A DNA stretch of 64,000 nt. Origin: Mesorhizobium sp. M4B.F.Ca.ET.058.02.1.1 (GTDB lineage Bacteria > Pseudomonadota > Alphaproteobacteria > Rhizobiales > Rhizobiaceae). Each line of letters begins with the position of its first letter. Within the stretch, counting starts at the first letter, position 1. Both the position numbers and the translations under genes were made by a program. Below the pieces are notes generated by a model that saw nothing but the letters and a program-made list of their open reading frames with translations, had not been told where the DNA came from and ran no database searches. Location of the stretch: positions 1,860,001 through 1,924,000 of the forward strand of contig NZ_CP034450.1 in the NCBI RefSeq assembly GCF_003952505.1, written 5' to 3'. Positions 19,301 through 27,411 of this stretch are shown here, piece after piece.

Positions 19301-20882
19301 AGGCACCGGCAGCGGTGCGATCTTCCGGAGCAGCGGTCTCGTCGTTGGCAACCTGAGCCAGGGAGCTGACAGCCCCGAAGAGATCGGGCGACTGCGCCAC
19401 GTTCTGAGCCAGATGGGAAGGAAGCCCGTCGAAAGACTCGGGCTTGATCTGGGAAGCCTGCTGGACCTGGTTGATCCACTTCTGGCTCTGCTCGTCGGTG
19501 GCGCCATTCTCCTGGGCAACCGTGCGCAACGACTCGGCGACTGCTGGAGCTTCCTGAGCTGCGGCCGCAACTGCCGGTGCCATGTTCTCGGGCGAGACCG
19601 TCGACTCGGCCTGGCGATCGGCGAGGATCTTTTCCCCGCGCTGCTTGGCCGTGTCGGCAACGTATTTCAGGCCGACGCCTGCCGTCTTGGCCGCCTGCTT
19701 CAGACCGCCGAGAGCAAGACTCGGAGCCTGGGCGACAGCAGCCGAACCAAGGCCGCCGACAGCGCCCAGCACTGCCTGGTTGCCGACATCCTCGGTGATG
19801 CCCTGGTTCGGATCGGCCTGCAGCTTGACGCCAAGGTTCTGGGCGACCTGGCCGGTAACCGACTGGGCAGCTTCCTCGACTGGTTCCTTGATCAGGTTCT
19901 GCGCGACTTCAGCGATCGGCCGGAACTTCAGCGGGGCTGCTTCGAAAGCGCCGACTTCGGTGACCTTGCCGATGGCAGCACCGGCAATGCCCTGGATCGC
20001 CGCGGCAGTCATGCCGGCGTTGTGAGCGATGTGTTCCCTGGCCGTCTGCGGATCCACACCATTGGCGATCGCCGCCTGGTAGTCAGGCGACGTCTGCATG
20101 AGATCCTCATGCGAGCGGCCCATGATGTCGGTGACGGTCTGGGAGTAGGCACCGCCACCTTCCATGAGACCGATTGCTGCCGGGGCAGCAACTCGAGCCG
20201 CCATGCCTGCTGCGGTCAAGCCCTTGATGAGCGGGCCGCCGGCGCCGAGAGAACCAGTGCCCTGAGCCACGGTGCTCTTAAGCAGCGTCGGGTTGTCAGC
20301 AATCCGCTCGACCGAATTGAGGGCATCACGGCCGATACGCTTCAGGCCGGCGACCATGGATCCATCGGTCTTGACGTCCTGCTCGAACTGCGCCGCCGTG
20401 TCCTGCTGATCCAGAGAGCTGCGGACACCCTCGATATATTCGTTGCGCTTGGTCTGCTGCGACATGTCCCGGCGGGTGTAGCCGATGAAGTCGTTGAGCA
20501 GCTGGTTGGCGCCGACACCCAGTTTCGGGTTGACGATGCCGGCGCCGAGCACGCCGATCGAACCGACGGCCGAATTGAAGCCGGTGGCGACGTCGACGAT
20601 GTTGTCGCTGATCCCGCGCCCGGTGGCGCCCTTCATGAAGTTCTGCAGTTCAGCGTTGCCCTGATCCAGCTGGTTCAGCTGGGACTGCACGGCCTGCGGA
20701 TACTTCTGGCCGAACTCGAATGGCGTCAGGTTCTGGCGATCCTGGAGGATCTGATTGTCGGTCGCGACAGCGTTGCCCCGGTTGATGGCTTCGTTGAGCA
20801 TGTCCTGTGCCACGCCGCCTTCGGTCGTGGCCTTCCCGATCTGAGCCAGATCCTGGACGAACTTGCTGTTTACGTCGGCCAT
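10365..20882 (-). CDS. Giant virion RNA polymerase, N4 gp50 type
   Basis: A 3505-residue virion-encapsidated single-subunit RNA polymerase, almost the size of N4 gp50 (about 3500). T7-family motifs fall in the central third: a TxxGR-type NKLGRLQM near residue 1390, motif A YLEADGKTNGP near 1536, motif B KRGLTKNPLTITIYGSG near 1650, motif C LHVFDGLN near 1938. These match the N4 mini-vRNAP spacing closely. It is injected with the DNA and transcribes early genes. N-terminal ~1000 residues are helical and acidic, with a Pro/Glu/Val linker near 950. After the polymerase comes a metalloprotease-like VHELIHAATF (~2224). The C-terminal ~1000 residues resemble large polyvalent virion proteins. First gene read after a terminator at 20905-20940. 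Confidence 0.95.
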   Translation of the reverse strand: MADVNSKFVQDLAQIGKATTEGGVAQDMLNEAINRGNAVATDNQILQDRQNLTPFEFGQKYPQAVQSQLNQLDQGNAELQNFMKGATGRGISDNIVDVATGFNSAVGSIGVLGAGIVNPKLGVGANQLLNDFIGYTRRDMSQQTKRNEYIEGVRSSLDQQDTAAQFEQDVKTDGSMVAGLKRIGRDALNSVERIADNPTLLKSTVAQGTGSLGAGGPLIKGLTAAGMAARVAAPAAIGLMEGGGAYSQTVTDIMGRSHEDLMQTSPDYQAAIANGVDPQTAREHIAHNAGMTAAAIQGIAGAAIGKVTEVGAFEAAPLKFRPIAEVAQNLIKEPVEEAAQSVTGQVAQNLGVKLQADPNQGITEDVGNQAVLGAVGGLGSAAVAQAPSLALGGLKQAAKTAGVGLKYVADTAKQRGEKILADRQAESTVSPENMAPAVAAAAQEAPAVAESLRTVAQENGATDEQSQKWINQVQQASQIKPESFDGLPSHLAQNVAQSPDLFGAVSSLAQVANDETAAPEDRTAAGAFVLKAVQDNKKLFLEDFPEFMDKVSHDSEDFQRFQSYAGILQEIAQVPQVKQAIEWASEKMQMPDQDLSQVDMNSEQGHQIVSNLVNVAQVAPQAVNPNVAEQVLFQADEGTIQLTPEQKRVIRSATSLLNSARLYEARNRLPEAGPVENQAQDLQDELKLTEAHDERMNFVGRQIETDGGVKGHQTSLRDHVAGINQAIAQGDVQTARRKAQRLALFARSMRNKVVALNTSIANGDGQNVAYSALGPDDKFLPADGYHKVGVRVGNAGSERFARKVHAEALATSQLANDIAKQYPEFGIPELEIPALNLDENRGSSTPAPVKSPATTSETNNAKVELPLPPAQPARDVRQETPAEEVSKTESTGETEKSSTQEVSEPAPVVEEPVAETVKVEPVEAPVEVDAEPVAETVPQQTQPEESADAFPAEAPTAQQIADRRVLDLVEATEDTGPALTMAEAFPNLVQPKGRNRFHEAFRLPKTINSRMLDLTEAPLRAFYRMLGSLRAVSGFAEGLDVSKITADDLKGFQRLLVLGNKALSHMYDRLDAKMAEDGLKAKMEAGTEVTRWKETRVLNLLEKNMEDYDPQLMQTAVIAALDWALNLADRSVELQRGDVARFMGIDEQDVSDDMVTAFNRGTSVDIAKRTLAEHVRKFWGVEANREVKEDFTRGIPEGVAAELLHGLEAAGLIKLGMEKFPAVSNKEFGRVWFDVRTSDVKALIKSLDGAHELLADLAFKTKEIESYSIGEPVTEVDGTQLRNPTVKTTDQQKQALANVQKTPYFPNHDVFDFVQALGEEAFVSLLSERPYKKGDLDRKHTEMGLNKAHWESVKGLQRQLVNSFNNVAKQMAAVKRHGENAPTYYKHHVNKLGRLQMAGLSNPQADKLAREVFMPTGTKLDLRDPSESDFGKFLMTIGQGIADQTGVKPEKAIRADVVKAVIKTAMTEGGELRPLVQELKIWLDKKGPIPASTLELLQAAKLKPHGIHSLLTLARYENAGDQGQDLSAFETANYLEADGKTNGPINALMLWATGSITPQWLKQISKGGVFFGRLGKTLNSESEDGVFHKIDLYEDSSTKTERNMADLNETLAADAPEAYALFQQFKRLLGALDANVTVDGDSLTIKRGLTKNPLTITIYGSGANGIAGKIADELIGAVYEKLSEAIPGKQANDLPVILDDLQELVSRQVRKDPKKGYFVSGKSAELVVNPHDFVLDRKQLKALRNNIKMFLVDPMRDAIQEKVTQHVDTTTGAIQQATQLQSIILKGMFIQEIAARIALMKGDPAKYDYNKGEFLSQKDLDDILKNLQVYSPIIDTKTQGYFLSGGEKSDLLTRTEIQPDGSEKVIHSKITIDGKEYEIPMPESFARSLTGDLSSPAYVYGPTLAGVSSIPTLTVGSGDGQMMLNFLAQNQEAANRVLHVFDGLNMPADAIEDYSRGVNEAVFKTWTSNTNPVRSVADSFAEFLRNSPVEALFPGGALNDPQNQALKEISQAKAGKFELKPEELLTPDEAKEYMQQVLAQLNQVAEQTDIRRQVYAEFPLSVDQMASSESPFVNEGSVELDPEADLATIAEAMNARYQELLAESRLKEAGKTAIEQGDETILTAAAEVGAADETGARVLTGSDLTGLFKSLYNKLTPVQREMMRQAVKLLEKSEHRLVLGNSAQLRAWEGVYNADRATPSDQDFFGKYDPISKIILIPNQSAETIVHELIHAATFDKVNAFYADPTLLSKEERDAITRIEGLMDEWLALDYGNENAAGYGARRAAENAILQHQRAGRDAQALNEFMAWVLGNENLATLAQKTKVKNPLFRIVGDALRALKALIWGGENKGPRVGDSILSNLRFNTRILMATPSQVELLKQDFATTALYQSRYFGTSDRLKAIRQRLSQKVVAWMNEGGQDLTGHHQRLVRARELDDAKQSAADIATSFAAYFPDLGNMQAWTTFTMIQATLATEVQLNPNSLSRMEDIYADVIKSLKVTDFRENNDPNDQADAYHAQQMFDALNGLYINETDKHGRSSLMSSFISLAMTSDRFRKILAGMKKPETIKDNAKTLDAAIDNLGNAGMDRLSLVLSGEKRNDTNVRDALDSLMMAMIENVGDQRTFIERTTENGLDKLNNYVADAAQNLSEKAVLKSRQVVQTSSSPVVRAGARLVNAAATMINEARAEEAALGVVSWLNRREGLNPIKELVADVVGRTRENAPVFDMISKVRAEVQQTRQQFRDLLPEKLASAFTRPVSAAQWTALYKVLGKTDLAALHGRHGIVGGLELVSSEARRNAEIQALEQTYDQRFLVKAKQLAHFMVTGEHGPQLLRNAHAIAAFSVAGVRNLTPAQSMVDDLDRLVTLYAIEQTDQQSRDMVADLIRNQKDGVEFVNNYLVGQRTDELAKARSTTAALFNHYKGHIPSENQSGGSLLIASDSEHAHLVGRGYKRLSAYTGSSADRVLGNRSYYFAPVSGRAPFSQGVLQTVHQTASGVDPETGYTVGEVMAGRIDDAQMVRLVERQLANQTATRENLLPVYDNAGRIVAFERAADPSKLISLNRSTDLAQMIGVWRGRQVEELLAKQVNEELVDTLHQLWQKGQREGRRNEFVNIARLDPRTDDRILIEAERLIPKQSRDYIKQVFGPDQFWVRRDMLLDTFGARQASVGDLFTGKTRWKPTVATEFEKLAAGILGNNAYSILVGSEKNIQSVVANAKTLIVVKSVIVPAANMVSNMFQLLNRGVPLREVLKGVPAKTAEINAYIKRRGREISAEAELRAAKGKNDLVAIRKLETEIRSLQDSYKRMSIWPLIEAGEFSAISNGQVTAEDLAIADGKWQSYVERKVNSLPDGLKTPARYALVTRDTALFQGLARAVQYGDFVGKAILYDHLSGRKKVGKHEAIAQVNEAFVNYNKLAGRGRQYLESMGLLWFYNYKLRIMKEAAYMLRHNPLRSLLMTAVPNFPLIGDIGSPVADNALALFNDGKLGYSIGPSMGLHAFRLNPWINLIH

Positions 20883-20904
20883 GGGGTCCTCGGATTATCT
20901 TGAA

Positions 20905-20940
20905 AATGAAAAAGGGAGCGGATGAAAATCCACTCCCTTT
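20905..20940 (-). terminator. Terminator between ejection protein and vRNAP
   Basis: On the minus strand, AAAGGGAG (20940-20933) pairs with CTCCCTTT (20918-20911), followed by TTCATTTTC. The vRNAP gene probably needs its own promoter or read-through. Confidence 0.7.
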
Positions 20941-20974
20941 ATATGCACCTATTTTCAGGTGATTTTCAATCACA

Positions 20975-23482
20975 TTATTGCGGTCGCGGCTGCTCTCCTT
21001 GACCGCTGAAGATCGTGGTCGGGGAACCAGGCTCCTGACCAAGCTGCTGGAGCACGGCATTGAGCTTCTCGACGATCTGGAGAGCCTGCGCCAGAGCCGC
21101 CCTGTTCTGGGGCGTATCCTGGCCGCGCTGGATCGCATTGAGGATGTTGGCGGCTTCTGCCTGGCTCGAGAGGAGCTGGGCATGGATCGCCGTGATCTGC
21201 TGCTGCGAGACGGTGCCGAGACGCTGGTTGGCGATGGCCGAAGAGCCACGAGCCAGCTTGATCGAGCCGTCAACGTTGAAGCCGATCTTGTTGAGATCCT
21301 TCTGGACACCTTCCATATCGATACGTCGAGCCGACGAACCACCATTCTCCGAGCCGCCGAAACGATCACCGCTGAACCAGCTGTCCGGGATCAGGCTGCC
21401 GAGGATCGGCACCTTGTCGATCGTCGCCTGGAGATCCCTCGACACCGGGTTCTGGGCGATCAGCGCACCAGCTGCCGCCGGCCGGAGCTTGTTACCCGAC
21501 TGCTGCATGGTCTGGTTGAGAGCCTCGAGGACCGCCTGTTCGTTCATGCCCTCCAGAGCACCGCCCTGGCCGGTCAGGCGTTTCATCACCTGGTTCACCG
21601 ACTCGGTCGAGTTCTGCGCCTGCTGGATCTGGGCGATGAGCGGGGCATCGGCATTGAAAGCCTGGTCGACCGTCTGCTGATCGAGCAGCTTCTGGGCCGC
21701 TGCAGCCGGGGTATCGGTCGATCCGGCATCTTGGTTCGCAGCAACCGGCCGAGCCGCCTGAGCCAGTTGGGCTGCAGCCGTGGCATCGGTAGCCGCACCG
21801 GCCGGGGAAACCAGAGAGCCGATCAGATTGCCGGCATCCGTCACGGCCTGCGCCGAGGGAGCTGCTTCCGGAGCAGCCGGCTGACTGACACCATTGGCCG
21901 CATCCAAGGCCAGTTGTTGCGCCGGCGTGAGCGGCTGACCACCAGTCGGCACGGGACGATCCGGAGCCTGGCTCTGGAATGCATCGAGCGGCGACGGCGC
22001 CTGATACTGATCGAGCGTGGTGCCAACCGGCAGCGTGATCTGCGGACGGGGAGCCGGAGCAGCCTGAGCCGCCGAGGCAGGAAGCGGAGCCACATCGGCC
22101 GTCGACTGGCCATTGGTGATGTTGCCGAGCTGGCCACGATCGCCATTCTGGTAGGCCGTGATCGCCGCGGCGAGCTTGTCATCCGACACATTGCGGAAGC
22201 CGTCCCACTGACCGCGCAGAGCCGCCATCTTGCCGGCCATCGAGCGAGGACCAGACAGCGCCTTGTCGGCGATGTGCTGGAACATGGCATCCTGGACTTC
22301 CGGCGTGAACACCGTGTTGTCCGGCAGGCCCATCTCCTTGGCCGTATCAGCAAGGGTGGAGCCAACGATCTGGTAGCGACCCATGGGCGTTGCCAGGTAG
22401 CCGAGCTGCGCCTTCTGGTGCCTGCCATAGGCGCCGTCGGACGAGGCGAACTGCTTCAGGGAGCCGATGGTCTGCTGTGAGACATCGACGCCGGCGAACG
22501 CACCGCCACCCTTTTGGGCATGGCCGTAGAGCGTCGAATAGTTGCCGCCGCCTTCCTTGGCATCGACCAGCTGGCTGAGCGGGTTCTGGATCCCTCCACC
22601 GGCAGGAGCACGCGGACCAGGCTGGGGAACAGCCTGCGGGACATCGCTCTGGACACCGAGGCTGCGAAGCAGCAGCGTGCCCTGGTCAGCCGTGGCGAAG
22701 ACCTTCTGATCGGCGGACTGGTTGATGACCTCGATCGCCTGCGCTTTGATGCGCGGATCCTGGATCGTGTCGTCGTTCTGGATCGCCCGGATGGCCACGT
22801 CGGGCGTGGCATTGCCGTTGATCTGCTTGAAGGCGAGCTGACGAGCCTGGTCGGTGATGCCCTGGTTCTCCCAGAACTTCTGGTTCTCCAGCACATCCTT
22901 CTTGTAGCCGAAGCCGGCCGTGCCGGTCGAACGGGCTGCATCGAGCAGACCAGGCAGTGCGTCGGCCTTGTAGCCGGCATTGAGCAGCGTCTGGGAGTTG
23001 TCCGACAGCATGGTCCGTGCCTGCTCGACCTTGGCCGGATCACCCGAACCAGCGAGGGTCTGGACCGTGGCCAGCAACTTGGCCGCTTCCGGCTGGGCGG
23101 CAAGCCGAGCCTGGGCCAGTGCATCATCTCGCTGTGCCGTGGTGTTCTGGAACGAAGCACGATCGTTGACCAGCTGCTGGTTCTGGTTCGCCAGAAGCGA
23201 AGCATCCCGGGCCATGCCGTATTTCAGGGCATCGGCGGACACACCGGTCGTATCGATGGCGCCGGACTGGAGGGCCGCCTCTAGATCGCCGGGCTTGGTG
23301 AAACGCGAGAGAGCCGACAGGTAGGTGCTCGAAGCTGCATCCTGCTTGCTCTGCTTCAGGCCGGACAAGGCATCGCTCAGACCGCCAAAGCCCGACTGCA
23401 ACAGCTGTGCAGCCAGGCGCTGGGATTCAGCGACACCGGAGAAATTCGGGGCGGAAACTTCCCGCCAGGTCAAGGGAGCCAT
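20975..23482 (-). CDS. Internal ejection protein with lysozyme-like domain
   Basis: An 835-residue late virion protein upstream of the vRNAP gene, the place of the N4 ejection proteins (gp51/gp52 region). A peptidoglycan-hydrolase-like segment lies near residues 300-410: VDAKEGGGNYSTLYG carries the likely acidic catalytic residue, followed by AYGRHQKAQLGYLATPMGRYQ and FQHIADKAL, as in phage muramidase/transglycosylase domains. The remainder is Ala/Gln-rich and helical, typical of internal core proteins that form a channel through the envelope. Likely role: local cell-wall opening and escort of vRNAP. The start ATG 23482 is 12 bp after the upstream gene ends. Confidence 0.75.
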   Translation of the reverse strand: MAPLTWREVSAPNFSGVAESQRLAAQLLQSGFGGLSDALSGLKQSKQDAASSTYLSALSRFTKPGDLEAALQSGAIDTTGVSADALKYGMARDASLLANQNQQLVNDRASFQNTTAQRDDALAQARLAAQPEAAKLLATVQTLAGSGDPAKVEQARTMLSDNSQTLLNAGYKADALPGLLDAARSTGTAGFGYKKDVLENQKFWENQGITDQARQLAFKQINGNATPDVAIRAIQNDDTIQDPRIKAQAIEVINQSADQKVFATADQGTLLLRSLGVQSDVPQAVPQPGPRAPAGGGIQNPLSQLVDAKEGGGNYSTLYGHAQKGGGAFAGVDVSQQTIGSLKQFASSDGAYGRHQKAQLGYLATPMGRYQIVGSTLADTAKEMGLPDNTVFTPEVQDAMFQHIADKALSGPRSMAGKMAALRGQWDGFRNVSDDKLAAAITAYQNGDRGQLGNITNGQSTADVAPLPASAAQAAPAPRPQITLPVGTTLDQYQAPSPLDAFQSQAPDRPVPTGGQPLTPAQQLALDAANGVSQPAAPEAAPSAQAVTDAGNLIGSLVSPAGAATDATAAAQLAQAARPVAANQDAGSTDTPAAAAQKLLDQQTVDQAFNADAPLIAQIQQAQNSTESVNQVMKRLTGQGGALEGMNEQAVLEALNQTMQQSGNKLRPAAAGALIAQNPVSRDLQATIDKVPILGSLIPDSWFSGDRFGGSENGGSSARRIDMEGVQKDLNKIGFNVDGSIKLARGSSAIANQRLGTVSQQQITAIHAQLLSSQAEAANILNAIQRGQDTPQNRAALAQALQIVEKLNAVLQQLGQEPGSPTTIFSGQGEQPRPQ

Positions 23483-23494
23483 GGACGAAACCTC

Positions 23495-24016
23495 TTAGGC
23501 GGGAAGCTTGTGGGACTGGTAGTAGGCGTCTGCCGTCGCCTGCGAGTCGCCCTGAGTGAAGGCTCGGGAATTCGAGCGATCCTCCAGCGTGGTGTTGTAG
23601 GACTGGATCTGGTTCGCCAGGTTCTTCTGGGCGAACTCCTTCTGGAAGTTGAACTGCGCCTTGGCCAGCTTGTTGGCTTCCCAGGCCTGCCACAGGGAAC
23701 CAATGGTCTGCAGGCCACCGAGGGCGAGCTTGCCCCAGTCGAGGCCACTGACGCCGCCGAGACCGCTGAACATACCCTTGGAAGCACCGGGAGCTGCCGG
23801 GAATGCGCCCGCCGGACCGTTGCCATAGCCGAGGATGCTCGACAGATCCGAGGACTCACCGACACCGGAGATTCCACTGACCGGGGCCGAAGCGGCACTC
23901 TGGAAGTAGGAACCAACGGGATTGGAAGCACCGCCCGTCAGATAAGGGGTGGCGACAGCACCGGTGCCGCCCATACCGCTACCGTACTGGTAGATGCTAT
24001 CGAGATATCCAGCCAT
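23495..24016 (-). CDS. Small internal virion protein, gp14-like layout
   Basis: A 173-residue protein with a Gly/Ser/Ala-rich first half and a helical second half (WQAWEANKLAKAQFNFQKEF, then NLANQIQSYNTTLEDRSNSR). This pattern, an apolar segment followed by an Asn/Gln-rich amphipathic coil, resembles internal core proteins of T7-like and N4-like phages. It sits between two ejection-type genes. No catalytic motif. Function as an ejected channel component is inferred from position. Confidence 0.65.
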   Translation of the reverse strand: MAGYLDSIYQYGSGMGGTGAVATPYLTGGASNPVGSYFQSAASAPVSGISGVGESSDLSSILGYGNGPAGAFPAAPGASKGMFSGLGGVSGLDWGKLALGGLQTIGSLWQAWEANKLAKAQFNFQKEFAQKNLANQIQSYNTTLEDRSNSRAFTQGDSQATADAYYQSHKLPA

Positions 24017-24030
24017 TTTCTCACCTATTA

Positions 24031-26475
24031 TTAAGTAAATGCATCCGGGAGTTTTAATGAATATGTCGGGAACTCGTACAGGAGATCCCTGGACATGTCC
24101 GCAATATCGCTTCCGGTCATCAAGGTCCGGGTGAGGAAGGTGTCGGAGCTCTCGGCGATCAAACTGTTCGCGGAACTCACGAACATGTTCGGGTCGATGA
24201 TCGCCCCACCATACCCGAATTCTTTAAAATATGCTTGCTGAATTTTATCAGCGTCCTGTTTTGATTTTTTAGCATAATCCAGGGCCTCCTGCTGGAGGTC
24301 GAGGACGTTCTGGTTCCACATGTTGACGACGCCATGAGCGACCGAGTCGGTCAGCTTCATGAGGTTGTCGACGCGCAGGAAGTCGCCCCAGTTGATCGCC
24401 AGGGAACCAGACGAGAAGGAGCCGGCCACCTGCCCTGCCAGAATCATGACGACGGCGCCGAGGATGGCTCCGATGATGCCCAGGTTCTTGGTCACCATCT
24501 CGAGCAGCGTTGCTAGAACCAGAGCAGCAAGGGCATTGACCACAGCACCGGCGATCGCCGCGGTAAGGCCGGTCAGTCCGAGCGATGCGCCGACGGCGAA
24601 GTTGGTGCCCAGCAAGCCGAGACCGGCGCCACCGGTGAAGACAACCGAGACGACGGCGATGACTACGACCAGGAGGATCTTGAAGATGCCGGACTCGTAC
24701 CACTTGGTCTTGTAGACCTCATAGCAGTTGAAAACCGCGAAACAGCATGCGGTGGCCATCTGGGAGGAAGACGCCAGAGGAGTCTGCCGCCAGGTCTCGT
24801 AATGGAGCGGGATGATGAAACCCGATTCATCTGGATCGGCCAGAGCTTTCTTGGTGTCGATCTCGACGAAGTGCGTCTGGTAGACGTAATTCTTGAAGAC
24901 TGCCCCGACGACTTCCAAGTAGGTGTAGCTGCCGGCCGTCCGCTGCCAGTAGATCTTCATGTGATGGATCGACTCGGCCAAATATGAAGCGGTGCGCGGG
25001 CCATCACGACCATTGATGACGGCGGTTCGGTAGATGTCATCCGTGCCGGTGTGCTCGAGCCAGATCTCCCCTGATTTCGCATCTGGTTTTGCCAGCCCGA
25101 CGCCGCTGAAATCCTTGACATATTTCCAGTTGATGCGAATGTCGTATTTGGAATTTATTGCGCCGGCGCCTGCAATGCGAATAACGGAATTCGGCATTGC
25201 CGGGGCAACAGGACGAGGCGGCTCCGGGCCAATGGGGTTTGACTGCCAGAACTGCCAATTGATCATCGCCGAGTCGTAAGCGTCGATCTGATCCAGGTAG
25301 TTGGCGTATACCGCTGCCGGGTCGCCGGTCTGGGACTGCTGCAAGATCTCGAAGAATGTATAGATGTAGCGCCGACACTCCCTTTCCAGGACGTTCAACG
25401 ACACACCGAAGGTCACATAGGCGTTGTCGATGTCACCGAGATTCTCATTGTCGGCGAGTTGCTCGATCAGCTTGTCGAGCTTGCCGCCGGTGGCCTTCTT
25501 GAACGCTTTCTTGATCTGCGGGTAGACGTCCGGCAGATAGGTGTTCGAGATGAATGTCGTGTTCAGTCGGAAAGGGATGAACGGGAAAAACTGGCCATAG
25601 CTTGTGCCAGACGTCACCAGTTCATCGAGCTCCGCGCTGCCGCCACCTATCTCGTAGATGTAGAGCTGAGTAGTGGAGAAACTCCGATAGATCGTCTGTT
25701 GGCTATCGATCCGATAGGATCGGGTGGTTCCCGTGCCGTCGTCGAACTGATGCATGGTTTCGGTCAGGGTGCCGACGCCGTCAGCCGAGTCGAGCGCGCT
25801 GACTTTTTCATAGATCGCCTCGATCGCCGTGCCTGGATCGGCATCGGCGTTCAGCAGCGTCCAGTCCGTTGTGTCGGGAAAGCTCTCGCCCACAGCCAGC
25901 GTGACCACATCACCGGTGATAGTCGGGCCGACATCGTCCTCAAGCACCTCGGTGAAATAGGCGTAGAGATACTGCCCGTTTGGCTCATAGTCAGGAACTG
26001 ACACGATCACCGAAGAATCGTCCGGAAAGACAATCGTCATCTCCGCCGTATCGGGGTCATAGTCCACGGTCCAGGCCGTGTCGTAGTCATCCGGCTGGTT
26101 CACCAGGAGCCAGCGTTCAGCCCAGTATTTGATATTGGCGTCGTCGACAAAGGCGCTCTCCGCCCACACGGCGAGACCCGGCGTGGTCGGGATGTAAGGA
26201 ATGACGAGGACAGGATCAATGGTGCCGCGGATCTCCAGCGCACCAGTAGGCATGCCAACCTGGTCATAATTCTCGGGCGTGTTCGCCCAACGATAGAAGT
26301 TGCGCAGCTGAATCGCCGGCCCATGCATCAGGCCGGCATTGATCGTGTCGCCCATCGTCTCCTTGGTTCCGGAGAGGACGTTGCGAACCACCAGGCTCTG
26401 CATGTAGTCCGGCCGGTCAACCTCGTCACCGGCCAGATTGTAAACCACGGAATCGACCGCGACGATCGTACCCAT
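24031..26475 (-). CDS. Large structural protein with C-terminal membrane segments
   Basis: An 814-residue late protein. The N-terminal ~500 residues are beta-rich (MGTIVAVDSVVYNLAGDEVD, LYIEIRGTIDP-type strands) like a tail or connector protein. Around residues 590-690 there are several hydrophobic helices (IFKILLVVVIAVVSVVF, GLTAAIAGAVVNALAALVLA, IGAILGAVVMILAG) that could enter the host membrane during ejection. The tail after these is charged and soluble. By order it is in the gp53/gp54 area of N4-like maps. I infer a pore or tail-tube role; no enzyme motif is seen. Confidence 0.65.
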   Translation of the reverse strand: MGTIVAVDSVVYNLAGDEVDRPDYMQSLVVRNVLSGTKETMGDTINAGLMHGPAIQLRNFYRWANTPENYDQVGMPTGALEIRGTIDPVLVIPYIPTTPGLAVWAESAFVDDANIKYWAERWLLVNQPDDYDTAWTVDYDPDTAEMTIVFPDDSSVIVSVPDYEPNGQYLYAYFTEVLEDDVGPTITGDVVTLAVGESFPDTTDWTLLNADADPGTAIEAIYEKVSALDSADGVGTLTETMHQFDDGTGTTRSYRIDSQQTIYRSFSTTQLYIYEIGGGSAELDELVTSGTSYGQFFPFIPFRLNTTFISNTYLPDVYPQIKKAFKKATGGKLDKLIEQLADNENLGDIDNAYVTFGVSLNVLERECRRYIYTFFEILQQSQTGDPAAVYANYLDQIDAYDSAMINWQFWQSNPIGPEPPRPVAPAMPNSVIRIAGAGAINSKYDIRINWKYVKDFSGVGLAKPDAKSGEIWLEHTGTDDIYRTAVINGRDGPRTASYLAESIHHMKIYWQRTAGSYTYLEVVGAVFKNYVYQTHFVEIDTKKALADPDESGFIIPLHYETWRQTPLASSSQMATACCFAVFNCYEVYKTKWYESGIFKILLVVVIAVVSVVFTGGAGLGLLGTNFAVGASLGLTGLTAAIAGAVVNALAALVLATLLEMVTKNLGIIGAILGAVVMILAGQVAGSFSSGSLAINWGDFLRVDNLMKLTDSVAHGVVNMWNQNVLDLQQEALDYAKKSKQDADKIQQAYFKEFGYGGAIIDPNMFVSSANSLIAESSDTFLTRTLMTGSDIADMSRDLLYEFPTYSLKLPDAFT

Positions 26476-26492
26476 CGTTAGGCTTCCTCAGA

Positions 26493-27371
26493 TCAGGGGT
26501 TGAGGCTGAGGTTGGTCCTCAACTTGCTGAACACCGCATCGAGCGAGGCATTGGTGAACATGGTCGGAGCCAGCAAGCCCTCGTCGATCGTCTTCTGGGT
26601 GATCCAGGAGTCGGACAGGAACTTGGCGAACTTGGTCTCGGCATCCCGTTGATAGGACGTGATCTGCTGGGTGTAGAGATCCTTCTGCTTGCCCACGGCG
26701 CCGGCGACGGGAAGCGTGTCGGTGCGGGTGTCGAGCGTCTGGGCACGCTGCACCTCGACCTGCTCGCCAAGCAAGCTGGCCTGCTTCGGCAGGATGTTCG
26801 CATTGGTGAAGTCCAGGCCCTCGCCCTGCTTGAGCAGGTTGCCATAGGTCGCATCCTCGGTGGAGATCTTGATCTTGGTCAGACCGTAATTGGCTTCGGC
26901 CGTCGCTGCCTCGAACTGGGTCCGGACCAGCTCAACACGAGCCGTCTCGAGCTCCACACGGGCCTTGACGATTTCGACCTCGGCCTGGCGTGCCTGGGCC
27001 TGAACCAGGAGAGCCTGCCAGTAAGCCTGGTCCTTGGTCAGCAGGAACTGGGTGGCATTCTGCAGGGCGGCTCCGACGATGCCGATATAGGCCTTCGTGT
27101 ATTCGGCGCCGGAGATGCGACTGGCCTGGTATTCCACCTTGAGATGGTTGACCAGGCTGACCATCAGCTTGTCGAAAACGCCTGAACCACCGACTTGGCC
27201 GGTGGTCAGGTCATCGACGGTGATCTGCGGGATCGCGCCATAGAGCGGCCCGGTCCCGTCCGGCAGATCGAACAGCGGATCTTCCAGATTGATCACAGGA
27301 AAGGAGAAATCCTTGCCAGTCGTCAGCGTCGTCAGCAGGCTATTGGCGAGGACGTCAGCACCAGATGACAT
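26493..27371 (-). CDS. Coiled-coil virion protein
   Basis: A 292-residue protein dominated by a long helical stretch from about residue 110 to 170 (QARQAEVEIVKARVELETAR and following), then TKIKISTEDATYGNLLKQGE. The N-terminus is beta-rich with ITVDDLTTGQVGG. Proteins with this design occur next to the capsid gene in N4-like phages (gp54/gp55 area). It ends 18 bp before the 814-residue protein starts. No enzymatic features. Confidence 0.65.
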   Translation of the reverse strand: MSSGADVLANSLLTTLTTGKDFSFPVINLEDPLFDLPDGTGPLYGAIPQITVDDLTTGQVGGSGVFDKLMVSLVNHLKVEYQASRISGAEYTKAYIGIVGAALQNATQFLLTKDQAYWQALLVQAQARQAEVEIVKARVELETARVELVRTQFEAATAEANYGLTKIKISTEDATYGNLLKQGEGLDFTNANILPKQASLLGEQVEVQRAQTLDTRTDTLPVAGAVGKQKDLYTQQITSYQRDAETKFAKFLSDSWITQKTIDEGLLAPTMFTNASLDAVFSKLRTNLSLNP

Positions 27372-27411
27372 GGAGATCTCCTATTCCTGATTATCAGATA
27401 ATATTATCTGA

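Noticed and set aside
18420..20903. Long plus-strand open frame of 827 codons
   Set aside because: It is an antisense shadow of the vRNAP gene, caused by high GC at third positions; it lacks a ribosome site and a sensible protein composition.
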